Source: an uncultured beta proteobacterium (GTDB taxonomy: Bacteria; Pseudomonadota; Gammaproteobacteria; Burkholderiales; Burkholderiaceae). From it: 33,204 bases of DNA. This document shows, in pieces, positions 24,165 to 32,762 of the stretch. The number at the start of each line of letters is the position of its first letter. The stretch's first letter is position 1. A program made the position numbers and the translations under genes. The notes under the pieces are model-generated. The model was given only the letters and a program-made list of their open reading frames with translations. It ran no database searches and had not been told where the DNA came from. The stretch spans positions 1 through 33,204 of the forward strand of contig CAIZRK010000041.1 in the NCBI GenBank assembly GCA_903935355.1, given 5' to 3'.

Positions 24165-24191
24165 TTAGCACTCTTGTCAAGAGAGTGCTAA
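24165..24191. promoter_or_regulatory. CIRCE operator (HrcA binding site) upstream of rpoH
   Basis: TTAGCACTC (24165-24173), 9 bases, GAGTGCTAA (24183-24191): an exact match to the CIRCE consensus as I know it, both arms perfect. It lies between ftsY and rpoH, 38 bases before the rpoH ATG. The minus-strand spacer contains TTGACA, but no -10 box lies at 16-18 bases from it, so the exact promoter remains unclear. hrcA itself is not in the window. Confidence 0.92.
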
Positions 24192-24219
24192 TCGTTTTTT
24201 AATGATCTAAGTAACTGAT

Positions 24220-25110
24220 TTAATTGAATAATTCAGCTGCATAGAGCTTGGCTGTGAAAGGGGCTAAATCGTGAATTCCCTCTCCTTTACCCAGGGCTAA
24301 AACAGCCGGTTTAGGGCTCTCTTGGAAGGTATGGGCTAAAGCACAAATTACCCCCCCTTTAGCCGTACCATCTAGTTTGGTCACAATTAAGCCAGTAAGC
24401 TCTAAGGCCGTATGAAAGGCCTTCACCTGGCTTAAACCATTTTGACCTGTATTGCCATCAAGGACTAGCAAAGTCTGGTGAGGGGCCCCAGGAAGGGCCT
24501 TGCCAATGACTCGCTTTACCTTCTTTAGTTCTTCCATTAAGTGATCTTGAGTAGCTAGGCGTCCAGCAGTATCAATAATGAGAATGTCACTTTTACGAGA
24601 AATTGCCGAATGAATTGCATCATGGGCTACAGCGGCAGCATCACCACCTTCTTGGGTAATAACGTCGACGTGATTACGACCTCCCCATTCTTGTAATTGA
24701 TTACGAGCAGCGGCCCGAAAGGTATCTCCAGCTGCTAATAGCACTGATTTACCTTGAGACCGAAATAGGTGGCATAACTTACCAATGGTGGTGGTTTTAC
24801 CAGCACCATTTACGCCAATGACTAACCATACCTCAGGAATGGTCTTTTGATCATGGGTATAAAGTGGGTTAGGCTTAGGCTCTAAAGCGCTTAGTAGATT
24901 GCTAACTTCCTCAACCAAGAGATTCTTTAGCTCATCTGGACTAGACGCCTTTTCTGATTTAGCCGCCTTATGTAGCTTCAGAATCAATTGTTCAGTCGTA
25001 GGCAAGCCCACATCACTGAGGATGAGAGATTCTTCTAAGGCATCAAACCAGGCTTGATCAGTCTGGTTTGAATTGAAAAGGGATCCGAGGGTTTTACGTA
25101 GGCCGAACAT
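24220..25110 (-). CDS. ftsY: Signal recognition particle receptor FtsY
   Basis: SRP GTPase at the membrane that receives ribosomes carrying membrane proteins. The 296 residues consist of the N domain (1 to about 80) and G domain only; the acidic A domain of E. coli FtsY is absent, as in many other bacteria. G1 is GVNGAGKTT (99-107), followed by DTFRAAARNQL, DTAGR and TKLDGTAKGG. The C-terminal GKGEGIHDLAPF is typical. The start region shows no clear Shine-Dalgarno. The M16 peptidase gene runs divergently from this start. Confidence 0.95.
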   Translation of the reverse strand: MFGLRKTLGSLFNSNQTDQAWFDALEESLILSDVGLPTTEQLILKLHKAAKSEKASSPDELKNLLVEEVSNLLSALEPKPNPLYTHDQKTIPEVWLVIGVNGAGKTTTIGKLCHLFRSQGKSVLLAAGDTFRAAARNQLQEWGGRNHVDVITQEGGDAAAVAHDAIHSAISRKSDILIIDTAGRLATQDHLMEELKKVKRVIGKALPGAPHQTLLVLDGNTGQNGLSQVKAFHTALELTGLIVTKLDGTAKGGVICALAHTFQESPKPAVLALGKGEGIHDLAPFTAKLYAAELFN

Positions 25111-25174
25111 AATCGATACAATTTAATCCTTGCATCTTATCAATTTAATTTCTTGGGATATGGTGATCTTACAG

Positions 25175-26548
25175 ATGCGCTCAACTTTATTGCAAATTTT
25201 CTTCTTTTTCGTCTTGTGCTACCCACTTGCTTGGGCGGGGCAGCCAATAACCGCCGACACCCATGAATATCAGCTGGCCAATGGACTGAAATTAATTGTT
25301 CGTGAAGATCATCGTGCCCCGACTGTAGCCCATATGGTTTGGTACCGAGCCGGATCTATGGATGAGATCAATGGCCGTACGGGAGTGGCTCATGTTCTCG
25401 AGCATATGATGTTCAAAGGTACCGATACAGTAAAGGCGGGCGAGTTCTCGCGTTTAGTAGCTGCTGTGGGTGGTAGGGAAAATGCCTTCACCTCACGTGA
25501 TTACACCGCTTATTTTCAGCAGGTGGAAAAATCCAAACTAGATGAAGTTATCAAACTGGAATCTGATCGGATGGCAAACCTTAAATTTGATGATGCTGAA
25601 TTCTTAAAAGAGATTCAGGTAGTAATGGAGGAGCGGCGTCTACGCACCGAGGACAATCCGAGTAGCTTGTTAAATGAAGCGTTGATGGCAACAGCTTATA
25701 TGAGTTCTCCTTATCGGCATCCTGTGATTGGTTGGATGAATGACTTAGAAAATATGAAACCTGCTGATGCACGCGAGTGGTACCGTCACTGGTATGCGCC
25801 AAATAATGCAACGGTTGTCATTAGTGGGGATGTAGATCCAAAACAAGTTCTCAGTACCGTTGAAAAATATTACGGCGTACTTTTGGCTCACGAATTACCT
25901 GTTCGCAAGCCACAGCTAGAGCCTCTACAAAGAGGGGTAAAGCAAGTACAAGTGAAAGCGCCAGCTGATAGTGCGCAATTAGCTATGGCATGGAAAGTAC
26001 CCAAACTTGAACCAAGAAAATTAGATGATGATGAGCCTTATGCCCTAGAACTTTTGGCTGCTGTATTAGATGGCTATGACAATGCCCGCTTAAATCGCGT
26101 GATGGTTAAGCAGGAGCGAGTGGTAAATGATGTAGGTGTTGGTTATGACATGATTTCTCGTGGACCAGAATTATTTTTAATTTATGCGAGCATGGCTAAA
26201 GGTAAAACGGTGTCTCAGGCTGAGCAAAGTATTCGTAAAGCCCTAAAAGAGATTTCTCTTAATGGCATTTTGGATTCGGAGTTAAAGCGCATCAAGGTGC
26301 GTATTTTGTCGGATCAAATCTATAAGCGTGACTCCATCTTTGGTCAGGCAATGGAGATTGGCACTACTGAGATGGCAGGTTTCTCCTGGCGAGAGATTGA
26401 TTTGATGTTAGAAAAGATGCAAACCATTACACCTACACAAGTCCAGACTGTAGCTAAAAAATACTTGGTTGATGAAGGTTTAACAATTGGGGTATTAGAA
26501 CCTCAAGCTCGAAAAACGATGGGTGCTCAGAAGAAAGTGGGCCAATGA
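25175..26548 (+). CDS. M16 family zinc metallopeptidase, catalytic partner
   Basis: A periplasmic pitrilysin-like peptidase, 457 residues from ATG 25175. The N-terminus MRSTLLQIFFFFVLCYPLAWA is a signal peptide. The zinc motif HVLEH (His73, Glu76, His77) and the third ligand, Glu152 or Glu153 in VVMEERRLR, are intact. I choose ATG 25175 because GGTGA lies 8 bases upstream; ATG 25160 and TTG 25130 are in frame and possible. It overlaps the next gene by ATGA. The pair of one active and one HxxEH-less M16 protein recalls heterodimers such as the mitochondrial processing peptidase. A candidate -10 TACAAT lies at 25117-25122. Confidence 0.9.
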   Translation: MRSTLLQIFFFFVLCYPLAWAGQPITADTHEYQLANGLKLIVREDHRAPTVAHMVWYRAGSMDEINGRTGVAHVLEHMMFKGTDTVKAGEFSRLVAAVGGRENAFTSRDYTAYFQQVEKSKLDEVIKLESDRMANLKFDDAEFLKEIQVVMEERRLRTEDNPSSLLNEALMATAYMSSPYRHPVIGWMNDLENMKPADAREWYRHWYAPNNATVVISGDVDPKQVLSTVEKYYGVLLAHELPVRKPQLEPLQRGVKQVQVKAPADSAQLAMAWKVPKLEPRKLDDDEPYALELLAAVLDGYDNARLNRVMVKQERVVNDVGVGYDMISRGPELFLIYASMAKGKTVSQAEQSIRKALKEISLNGILDSELKRIKVRILSDQIYKRDSIFGQAMEIGTTEMAGFSWREIDLMLEKMQTITPTQVQTVAKKYLVDEGLTIGVLEPQARKTMGAQKKVGQ

Positions 26549-27885
26549 TGACAGTCCTAAAACAGTTTTCTCTTATTTCTTTTTTGCTATTTAATGTTTT
26601 GAGTGTAGCCCACGCAATCTTACCTATTGAAAAGCTAGATTCTTTTAAGGGTGCGCAAGCCTATTTAGTACAGACTAAGACTTTGCCTATGGTCGATATT
26701 GAAGTGAGTATCGATGCGGGGGATCGTTATGATCCTAGCGCTAAAAGTGGCCTGGCAACCATGACGGCAGGTCTAATGAACTATGGAGCTCGATCGAATA
26801 AGGGCATTTTAAGTGAAGCACAAATAGCCGATGAGATTGCTGACCTTGGCGCCATTATTGGATTTTCAGTCAGTGGTGAGCGTGCGACTTTACGGATTCG
26901 TAGTCTTAGCCGGAAAGATTTGCGTGAGCGCGTTGTGCAATTAGCAGCGGTAATGCTCGGCTCACCAAGCTATGATGCCAAGGTTTTGGAGCGTGAGAAG
27001 CAAAGAATGACCACCGCCTTATTAGAAGCGCAAACTAAGCCAGAGTCAGTATTGGAGCGCAACTTCAGAAAATCAGTATATGGCACTTACCCATTAGCAC
27101 TCTCTCCTACGGTACAAACGGTTGCCAATGTGAGCGTTACTGACTTGCATCAATTTCATAAGCAGTTTTATCGTGGCGATCGAATGATTATCAGTATTGT
27201 TGGTGACGTCAGTCGAGTTGAAGCAGTGGAAATTGTTCAAAACTTACTAGTGAAGATTCCTCAGTCTGGCCCTGAGATTGCAAAGCTTCCTGAGTTTGAG
27301 CGTTCGCCAGTAGAGCCATTAAGCCAACGAGAAATAAATATCCCATTTGATACTCAGCAAGCTCATCTTGCAATGGGTATGACTGCGGTGACTCGCAGCA
27401 ACCCTGATTACTTTCCTCTCTTAGTGGGAAATTACATTTTAGGTGGGGGTGGGTTTGTATCCCGCCTTATGGCTGAGGTCCGTGAGAAAAAAGGTCTTGC
27501 CTATAGTGTGTTTAGTTACTTTTCGCCTGGTAAAGATGCCGGAATATTTCAGGCGGGACTCCAAACTAAAAATGACCAAGCCGCCTTAGCTCTTGAGGTG
27601 ATGAGCTCTACTATTGGTAATTTCATTACTATGGGTGCTAATCCAGAGGAGTTAGTCGCAGCTAAATCTAATCTCATTAATGGCTATCCCTTAAGAATTG
27701 ATAACAACCGAAAATTACTGGACAACGTTTCTTCAATTGCTTGGAATAACTTACCTTTGGATACGATGGAAACATGGGCAGCTCAAGTTGAGGCAGTGAC
27801 CCTTGATCAAGTAACTGCCGCATTCCAAAAATATCTGGCAATGGATCGCATGAAGATTGTTGTCCTAGGGGCAAAAAATAAGTAA
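26545..27885 (+). CDS. M16 family peptidase-like protein, non-catalytic partner
   Basis: A 446-residue M16 protein with a signal peptide (MMTVLKQFSLISFLLFNVLSVAHA is the likely leader). At the position of the zinc motif it has GLATMTAGLMNYG, so His-x-x-Glu-His is absent and it should not bind zinc. The C-terminal signature REKKGLAYSVFSYF is kept; in M16 enzymes this region helps to bind substrate. It starts by ATGA overlap with the catalytic gene, so the two are made in equal amounts and probably form one complex. Its last bases overlap the region where rsmD translation must begin. Confidence 0.9.
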   Translation: MMTVLKQFSLISFLLFNVLSVAHAILPIEKLDSFKGAQAYLVQTKTLPMVDIEVSIDAGDRYDPSAKSGLATMTAGLMNYGARSNKGILSEAQIADEIADLGAIIGFSVSGERATLRIRSLSRKDLRERVVQLAAVMLGSPSYDAKVLEREKQRMTTALLEAQTKPESVLERNFRKSVYGTYPLALSPTVQTVANVSVTDLHQFHKQFYRGDRMIISIVGDVSRVEAVEIVQNLLVKIPQSGPEIAKLPEFERSPVEPLSQREINIPFDTQQAHLAMGMTAVTRSNPDYFPLLVGNYILGGGGFVSRLMAEVREKKGLAYSVFSYFSPGKDAGIFQAGLQTKNDQAALALEVMSSTIGNFITMGANPEELVAAKSNLINGYPLRIDNNRKLLDNVSSIAWNNLPLDTMETWAAQVEAVTLDQVTAAFQKYLAMDRMKIVVLGAKNK

Positions 27886-27940
27886 GGCATTTAACCCATC
27901 AAGACAGGAGCCTCCAAAAAAGGTCCGAATTATTGGCGGC
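27878..27940 (+). other. In-frame N-terminal extension of rsmD without AUG, GUG or UUG
   Basis: The rsmD frame stays open upstream of GTG 27941 to a TAG at 27866. It encodes SKAFNPSRQEPPKKVRIIGG, whose end RIIGG is the conserved start of the RsmD fold, yet it holds no ATG, GTG, TTG or CTG. The best candidate initiator is ATA 27878 (AGGGG lies 6 bases upstream); ATT at 27929 or 27932 is less likely, because a start there would remove part of RIIGG. Confidence 0.5.
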
Positions 27941-28495
27941 GTGTGGCGAAGTCGTTTGCTTGCAGTAGTTGATGTACCAGGATTACGGCCTAGTACAGAT
28001 CGTATTCGGGAGACACTTTTTAATTGGCTGGGCCAAGATTTACGTGGCTTACGCTGCTTAGATTTATTTGCTGGTACTGGTGTTTTGGGTTTTGAGGCAG
28101 CATCACGCCATGCTGATAGTGTCACCTTGCTTGAAAAGGACAAAAAGGCCTATGCAAGCCTTTTAGCCAATTTTGCGTTGCTGCAATCCTCACCCGTTTT
28201 GGGGTCGGTAGATATTTTGCATAAAGATAGCTTAGAGTTTCTAAAGCTGCAGGCAGACCAATCTAGCAATCTCCTATTTATTGATCCCCCTTTTCAGGAA
28301 AAGGCCCTATTCGAGCAGTCGGTAAAGCAGGCTGGCCGTATTTGCGATGACAGTGCAGGCGGAGGAATCTATGTGGAATTTCCCGCTAGTCGTTCACGTG
28401 AGGAAGTGCAAGCCCTATTGCCTGAATGGTATTGTGGAAAATACTTAGAGGCTGGCCAGGTAAAAGCTTGTCTATTTCGTTCTAGAAGAGGCTAA
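27941..28495 (+). CDS. rsmD: 16S rRNA (guanine(966)-N(2))-methyltransferase RsmD
   Basis: Methylates G966 of 16S rRNA in the small subunit. From GTG 27941 the protein has 184 residues: LRPSTDRIRETLFNWL, the SAM motif CLDLFAGTGVLGFEA, and the catalytic LLFIDPPF. The GTG is the first conventional start codon, but the conserved RIIGG lies just upstream in the same frame, so the true start is probably at a non-AUG codon (see 27878-27940), which would give about 205 residues. The gene begins at or near the end of the second M16 gene and is followed by coaD, the usual rsmD-coaD order. Confidence 0.92.
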   Translation: MWRSRLLAVVDVPGLRPSTDRIRETLFNWLGQDLRGLRCLDLFAGTGVLGFEAASRHADSVTLLEKDKKAYASLLANFALLQSSPVLGSVDILHKDSLEFLKLQADQSSNLLFIDPPFQEKALFEQSVKQAGRICDDSAGGGIYVEFPASRSREEVQALLPEWYCGKYLEAGQVKACLFRSRRG

Positions 28496-28516
28496 ACTCT
28501 TGCCTGTAGCTGATAA

Positions 28517-29029
<513 letters not shown>

Positions 29030-29035
29030 GCCTAG

Positions 29036-29308
<273 letters not shown>

Positions 29309-29324
29309 AACTTAGAGTTGGTAA

Positions 29325-29918
29325 CTAATTTATCTTGGAGTGCAGTTTAAGCATCGCAGCTTGACTATCCCCTTTTAAAAATAAAGGTAAGATCTCCAAA
29401 CCGTTTTTAATGCTAGCTTCAATTTGTTTTTGCTCGTTTTGCAAGGGCCTTCTTAGGACGTAGTCAGCAACATCCATGACCCGCCCGTCACCAGCCAGAT
29501 CACGTGGGTGGCCAATACCAAGACGAAGGCGCCAATAGCCTGGAGTGCCTAGATGGGCTTGAATATCTTTTAAACCGTTATGACCCCCATTACCGCCACC
29601 GAGTTTGATGCGCGCAGTACCAGGCATTAAATCTAGCTCATCTTGGACTACTAAGATATCTTTAGGCAAAATCTGATGAAAGCGACAAAGTGCGCCAACA
29701 GCTTGGCCACTTAAATTCATATAGGTGCTAGGTTTAAGCAGGAAGAGGGTCTCACCTTCCCACTTTGCTTTAGCCACTTTGCCACTAAAGCGCTTTTCTG
29801 CTTCAAAACGGATGTTTAATTGTTTGGCTAGGGCGTTTACAAACCAAAAGCCGGCATTATGCCGATCTTGTTCATGCTCTTCGCCCAGATTGCCAAGGCC
29901 AACAATTAATTTAGTCAT
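29325..29918 (-). CDS. pth: Peptidyl-tRNA hydrolase
   Basis: Releases tRNA from peptidyl-tRNA that drops off ribosomes. The 197 residues match the family. Catalytic His20 (DRHNAGF) and Asn10 are present, as are VVQDELDLMPGTARIKLGGGNGGHNGLKDI and the C-terminal helix. The N-terminal signature is GLGNLGEEHEQDRHN, where most homologues have GLGNPGxEYxxTRHN: Pro11 is Leu, Tyr15 is His and Thr18 is Asp. Last gene of the lolB-to-pth group; rplY upstream has its own terminator, so pth may have a separate promoter. Confidence 0.95.
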   Translation of the reverse strand: MTKLIVGLGNLGEEHEQDRHNAGFWFVNALAKQLNIRFEAEKRFSGKVAKAKWEGETLFLLKPSTYMNLSGQAVGALCRFHQILPKDILVVQDELDLMPGTARIKLGGGNGGHNGLKDIQAHLGTPGYWRLRLGIGHPRDLAGDGRVMDVADYVLRRPLQNEQKQIEASIKNGLEILPLFLKGDSQAAMLKLHSKIN

Positions 29919-29947
29919 TTAGGTCTTTAGAATAAAAGCATTTGCAC

Positions 29948-29973
29948 AAAAAAGAAAACCCGCTACTGCGGGT
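29948..29973 (-). terminator. Rho-independent terminator of rplY
   Basis: On the minus strand the 6-bp GC-rich stem ACCCGC / GCGGGT (29973-29968 and 29963-29958) with a 4-base loop is followed by TTTCTTTTTT. It lies 34 bases after the rplY stop. An outer pair TTTGCA (29941-29946) and TGCAAA (29984-29989) brackets it. Confidence 0.88.
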
Positions 29974-30007
29974 CTTCTTCACTTGCAAAGAATACAGCTT
30001 TAAATTA

Positions 30008-30646
30008 TTAAGCTTTATCTTTAGGCGCTTCAGCCGCAGGAGCAGCCGCTGCTGCAGGAGCAGCTTCCACATCAGCAGATTTTACTGCTGGGATACGAGC
30101 ATTGGCCAATACTGGGTTTTCTTGCTCAACATGTAATACCAAGGTAACGCCTTTTGGTAAGGTAACGTCTTTTGCATGGAGGGCATGACCAACTTCGATA
30201 TTTGCCAAACTCACTTCAATGAATTCTGGCAAATCTGCTGGGAGGCAAGAAACTTCCAATTCAGTGGTGATATGGCTTATAGCGGCACCTTGTAATTTCA
30301 CTGCAGCTGAAGATTCGGCATTGGTGAAGTGCAATGGAACGCGCATGTGGACTTTTTCAGAAGCAGAAACGCGCTGAAAGTCGATATGCAAAACCAAGGG
30401 CTTAAATGGATGCATCTGGTAATCACGCAGCAACACTTTCTGTGTTTTGCCAGCGATTTCCAAATCAAGAATGGATGAGTGAAACGCTTCCTTGCGGAGA
30501 GCATGAAACAAAGCGTTATGGTCTAACTCGATAACCACAGCTGGATCTTTACTACCGTAAACGATTCCCGGAGTCTTACCGGAATTGCGCAGACGGCGGC
30601 TCGCACCCGTTCCCTGTACGCTTCTTTCAAAGGCTACTACTTTCAT
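30008..30646 (-). CDS. rplY: 50S ribosomal protein L25/general stress protein Ctc
   Basis: Binds 5S rRNA in the large subunit. The 212 residues form the long Ctc/TL5 type: L25 domain in about 1-95 ([23 protein letters not shown], then the [15 protein letters not shown] strand), the TL5 C-terminal domain in about 100-190 ([29 protein letters not shown]), and an Ala/Pro/Glu-rich tail that is probably disordered. GGGAATTAATT before ATG may serve as ribosome-binding site. It has a -10 box at 30708-30703 and a terminator downstream. The prs-rplY-pth order is widespread in betaproteobacteria. Confidence 0.95.
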   Translation of the reverse strand: MKVVAFERSVQGTGASRRLRNSGKTPGIVYGSKDPAVVIELDHNALFHALRKEAFHSSILDLEIAGKTQKVLLRDYQMHPFKPLVLHIDFQRVSASEKVHMRVPLHFTNAESSAAVKLQGAAISHITTELEVSCLPADLPEFIEVSLANIEVGHALHAKDVTLPKGVTLVLHVEQENPVLANARIPAVKSADVEAAPAAAAAPAAEAPKDKA

Positions 30647-30702
30647 AATTAATTCCCAAAATAAGGTTAATTTCCGTTCGCGACCAAACAGAAAAGCCTT
30701 TG

Positions 30703-30708
30703 ATTATA
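30703..30708 (-). promoter_or_regulatory. Perfect -10 box upstream of rplY
   Basis: On the minus strand TATAAT starts at 30708; the -35 region (GGCAAA at 17 bp) is weak. The leader would be about 50 bases. It lies in the 146-base gap between prs and rplY, which holds no gene and no clear prs terminator. Confidence 0.5.
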
Positions 30709-30792
30709 GCGTGGGATTAAAGGATTTTGCCTAGAAAAGCCATAAAAACTACTAAAACCAGAGGGGAAACAGTGAAAAACTAGATTTTTTGC

Positions 30793-31749
30793 TTAATCCG
30801 CAAACATCGACATCACAGAATCACCCTTGCTAATGCGAGAAAGGGTTTCAGCCAAGATAGGAGCCACACTCAATTGACGGATTTTAGTAACTTTGCTGGC
30901 CTCTGGGGTCAATGGAATTGTGTCGGTAACCACTAATTCATCCAATTGGGAGGCGGCGATCCGAGCAACTGCTCCCCCAGAAAGCACCGCATGGGTACAG
31001 TAAGCGGTAACACCCTTGGCACCGCGCTCTTTTAGGGCTTCAGCTGCCTTACAGAGGGTTCCCCCAGTATCGATGATGTCATCCATGACAACGCAATGGC
31101 GACCTTCTACTTCGCCGATTAAATGCATTACTTCAGAGACATTAGCTTTAGGACGCCGTTTATCAATAATCGCTAAATCGGTGCCCAATTGCTTGGCCAT
31201 CGCACGAGCGCGAACTACGCCGCCAATATCCGGAGAGACAATGATGAGGTCTTTTTGGGTTTTTTGGGCCTGCAAATCATCTAGCAAAACAGGTGATGCG
31301 TAGATGTTATCTACTGGGATATCGAAAAACCCTTGAATTTGGTCAGCATGCAAGTCCATGGTTAAAACACGTTCAATGCCAGCGACCGATTGCAGCATGT
31401 TAGCTATGATTCTAGCGGAGATAGCCACTCGTGCCGAGCGTGGGCGACGATCTTGTCGAGCATATCCGAAGTAAGGGATCACTGCGGTTATGCGGCTTGC
31501 TGATGCTCGTTTGAGCGCATCAATCATGATCATTAGTTCCATCAAACTATCATTAGTTGGAGCGCAAGTCGATTGGATTACTACAACATTTTTACCGCGG
31601 ACGTTCTCTTGAATTTCTACTTGAATCTCGCCATCTGAGAAGCGGCCAACAAAGGCTTTTCCCATGGGAAGATTGAGTTCTTTGGCAACAGCTAATGCCA
31701 AAACGGGGTTGGCATTACCAGTAAATAGAGTGAGCGGTTCGGCGTGCAT
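30793..31749 (-). CDS. prs: Ribose-phosphate pyrophosphokinase (PRPP synthase)
   Basis: Makes PRPP from ribose 5-phosphate and ATP for nucleotide, histidine and tryptophan synthesis. The 318 residues match the class I enzymes. Motifs: [24 protein letters not shown], the flexible loop [11 protein letters not shown], the metal-binding [24 protein letters not shown], and the PRPP loop [20 protein letters not shown]. No Shine-Dalgarno is visible before the ATG. tRNA-Gln lies 58 bases upstream on the same strand, so both are probably on one transcript with ispE. Confidence 0.97.
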   Translation of the reverse strand: MHAEPLTLFTGNANPVLALAVAKELNLPMGKAFVGRFSDGEIQVEIQENVRGKNVVVIQSTCAPTNDSLMELMIMIDALKRASASRITAVIPYFGYARQDRRPRSARVAISARIIANMLQSVAGIERVLTMDLHADQIQGFFDIPVDNIYASPVLLDDLQAQKTQKDLIIVSPDIGGVVRARAMAKQLGTDLAIIDKRRPKANVSEVMHLIGEVEGRHCVVMDDIIDTGGTLCKAAEALKERGAKGVTAYCTHAVLSGGAVARIAASQLDELVVTDTIPLTPEASKVTKIRQLSVAPILAETLSRISKGDSVMSMFAD

Positions 31750-31807
31750 AGGCTATGGGAGTATGTGTGGGGTCGAGTAGCTATTTTTTGATCGCATCTA
31801 CAGTATT

Positions 31808-31884
31808 TGGCAGGGGAAGAAGGATTCGAACCTTCGCATGCTGGAATCAAAATCCAGTGCCTTAACCAGCTTGGCGATTCCCCT
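31808..31884 (-). tRNA. tRNA-Gln (anticodon TTG)
   Basis: A 77-base tRNA with the CCA end encoded. The acceptor stem AGGGGAA / TTCCCCT gives seven pairs, with G73 as discriminator. The anticodon stem CTGGA / TCCAG holds the 7-base loop TTTTGAT with anticodon TTG, and GGTTCGAATCC is the T arm. The weak A1-U72 pair fits the usual weak first pair of glutamine tRNAs. The 5' end lies 5 bases after the ispE stop codon, so it must be cut out of an ispE-tRNA-prs transcript or have a promoter inside ispE. Confidence 0.95.
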
Positions 31885-31889
31885 ACAGC

Positions 31890-32762
31890 TCATTCTGAAG
31901 AAATCAAATTGTAAGCGGGATTTTTATTTAAGCCCCGAACAATCCGACCTACCCATCCTTTTGGAAGATTTTGCAAAAGATTTTCTAGTTTTGCGGTATC
32001 CGTCTTATGGTCTAAGGCGGTAAATACGCTACTTCCAGAGCCGGACATACAAGGTGCCGCATCTGGCAATACCCGTCTAATCCAATCTACTGCTTGCTTC
32101 ACTTCAGGACAAATTCGCATCGCAACCGCTTGACAGTCGTTGGACTGATTTAACAATGGCGATGCAAGAAAGCCATCTATTGTAATCGGAGCATGATCTC
32201 GGGTCAATTCTGGGTCTTGAAAAATTCGAGAGGTGGCAATCGCCTGATTGGGGGAAATTACCAAAAAGTTCTGTGATTTTAGAGAAATTTCTTGCATTTT
32301 CTCCCCAATACCCTCAACAAATGCATTTTTCCCAAACAGAAAAAAGGGGACATCAGCACCTAGCTTTAAGCCTAAGGTGCTAAGTGTGGCAGTGCTCAAA
32401 TCGAGTTTCCACAGGTAATTAAGGCCGATCAGGGTCGTAGCAGCATCGGAGGATCCTCCTCCTAAACCGGCACCCATGGGAATTTCTTTCTGGAGAGTGA
32501 TTTCTACGCCACTACTGATACCCCCAAAATCCTTTAATAATTGAGCGGCACGCACCACTAAATCGTGTTCTGGGGGGACCCCGGAAATGGGCTTGATCCG
32601 TCGAATATTGTTTTCAGGGATAAGCTTAAGGCCAACAATATCGCACCAATCAATGAGTTGAAAAGCTGATTGAAGCAAGTGATAACCATCTGCACGCTGC
32701 CCAATAATGTGCAAAAAAAGATTAAGTTTAGCTGGGGAGCGTAGCTCGAGGGCTTCACTCAT
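31890..32762 (-). CDS. ispE: 4-diphosphocytidyl-2-C-methyl-D-erythritol kinase
   Basis: GHMP kinase of the non-mevalonate isoprenoid pathway. I start at ATG 32762 (MSEALELRSPAKLNLFLHI), giving 290 residues; an in-frame start 39 bases earlier lies inside lolB. The substrate-binding Lys12 in SPAKLNLF, the ADGYH motif near residues 24-28, and the ATP loop PMGAGLGGGSSDAA (95-108) are intact, and MSGSGSSVFT near the C-terminus is the third GHMP motif. It overlaps the end of lolB by 8 bases and ends 5 bases before tRNA-Gln. The lolB-ispE-prs order is the one seen in E. coli. Confidence 0.95.
   Translation of the reverse strand: MSEALELRSPAKLNLFLHIIGQRADGYHLLQSAFQLIDWCDIVGLKLIPENNIRRIKPISGVPPEHDLVVRAAQLLKDFGGISSGVEITLQKEIPMGAGLGGGSSDAATTLIGLNYLWKLDLSTATLSTLGLKLGADVPFFLFGKNAFVEGIGEKMQEISLKSQNFLVISPNQAIATSRIFQDPELTRDHAPITIDGFLASPLLNQSNDCQAVAMRICPEVKQAVDWIRRVLPDAAPCMSGSGSSVFTALDHKTDTAKLENLLQNLPKGWVGRIVRGLNKNPAYNLISSE

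Noticed and set aside
24174..24182. TTGACA (minus strand) in the CIRCE spacer as the -35 of rpoH
   Set aside because: TAGAAT and TAAAAT downstream lie only 12 and 7 bases away, too close. I report the CIRCE site but not this promoter.
30647..30792. Hidden gene or riboswitch in the prs-rplY gap
   Set aside because: No convincing frame and no recognisable riboswitch fold; only the rplY -10 box could be supported.
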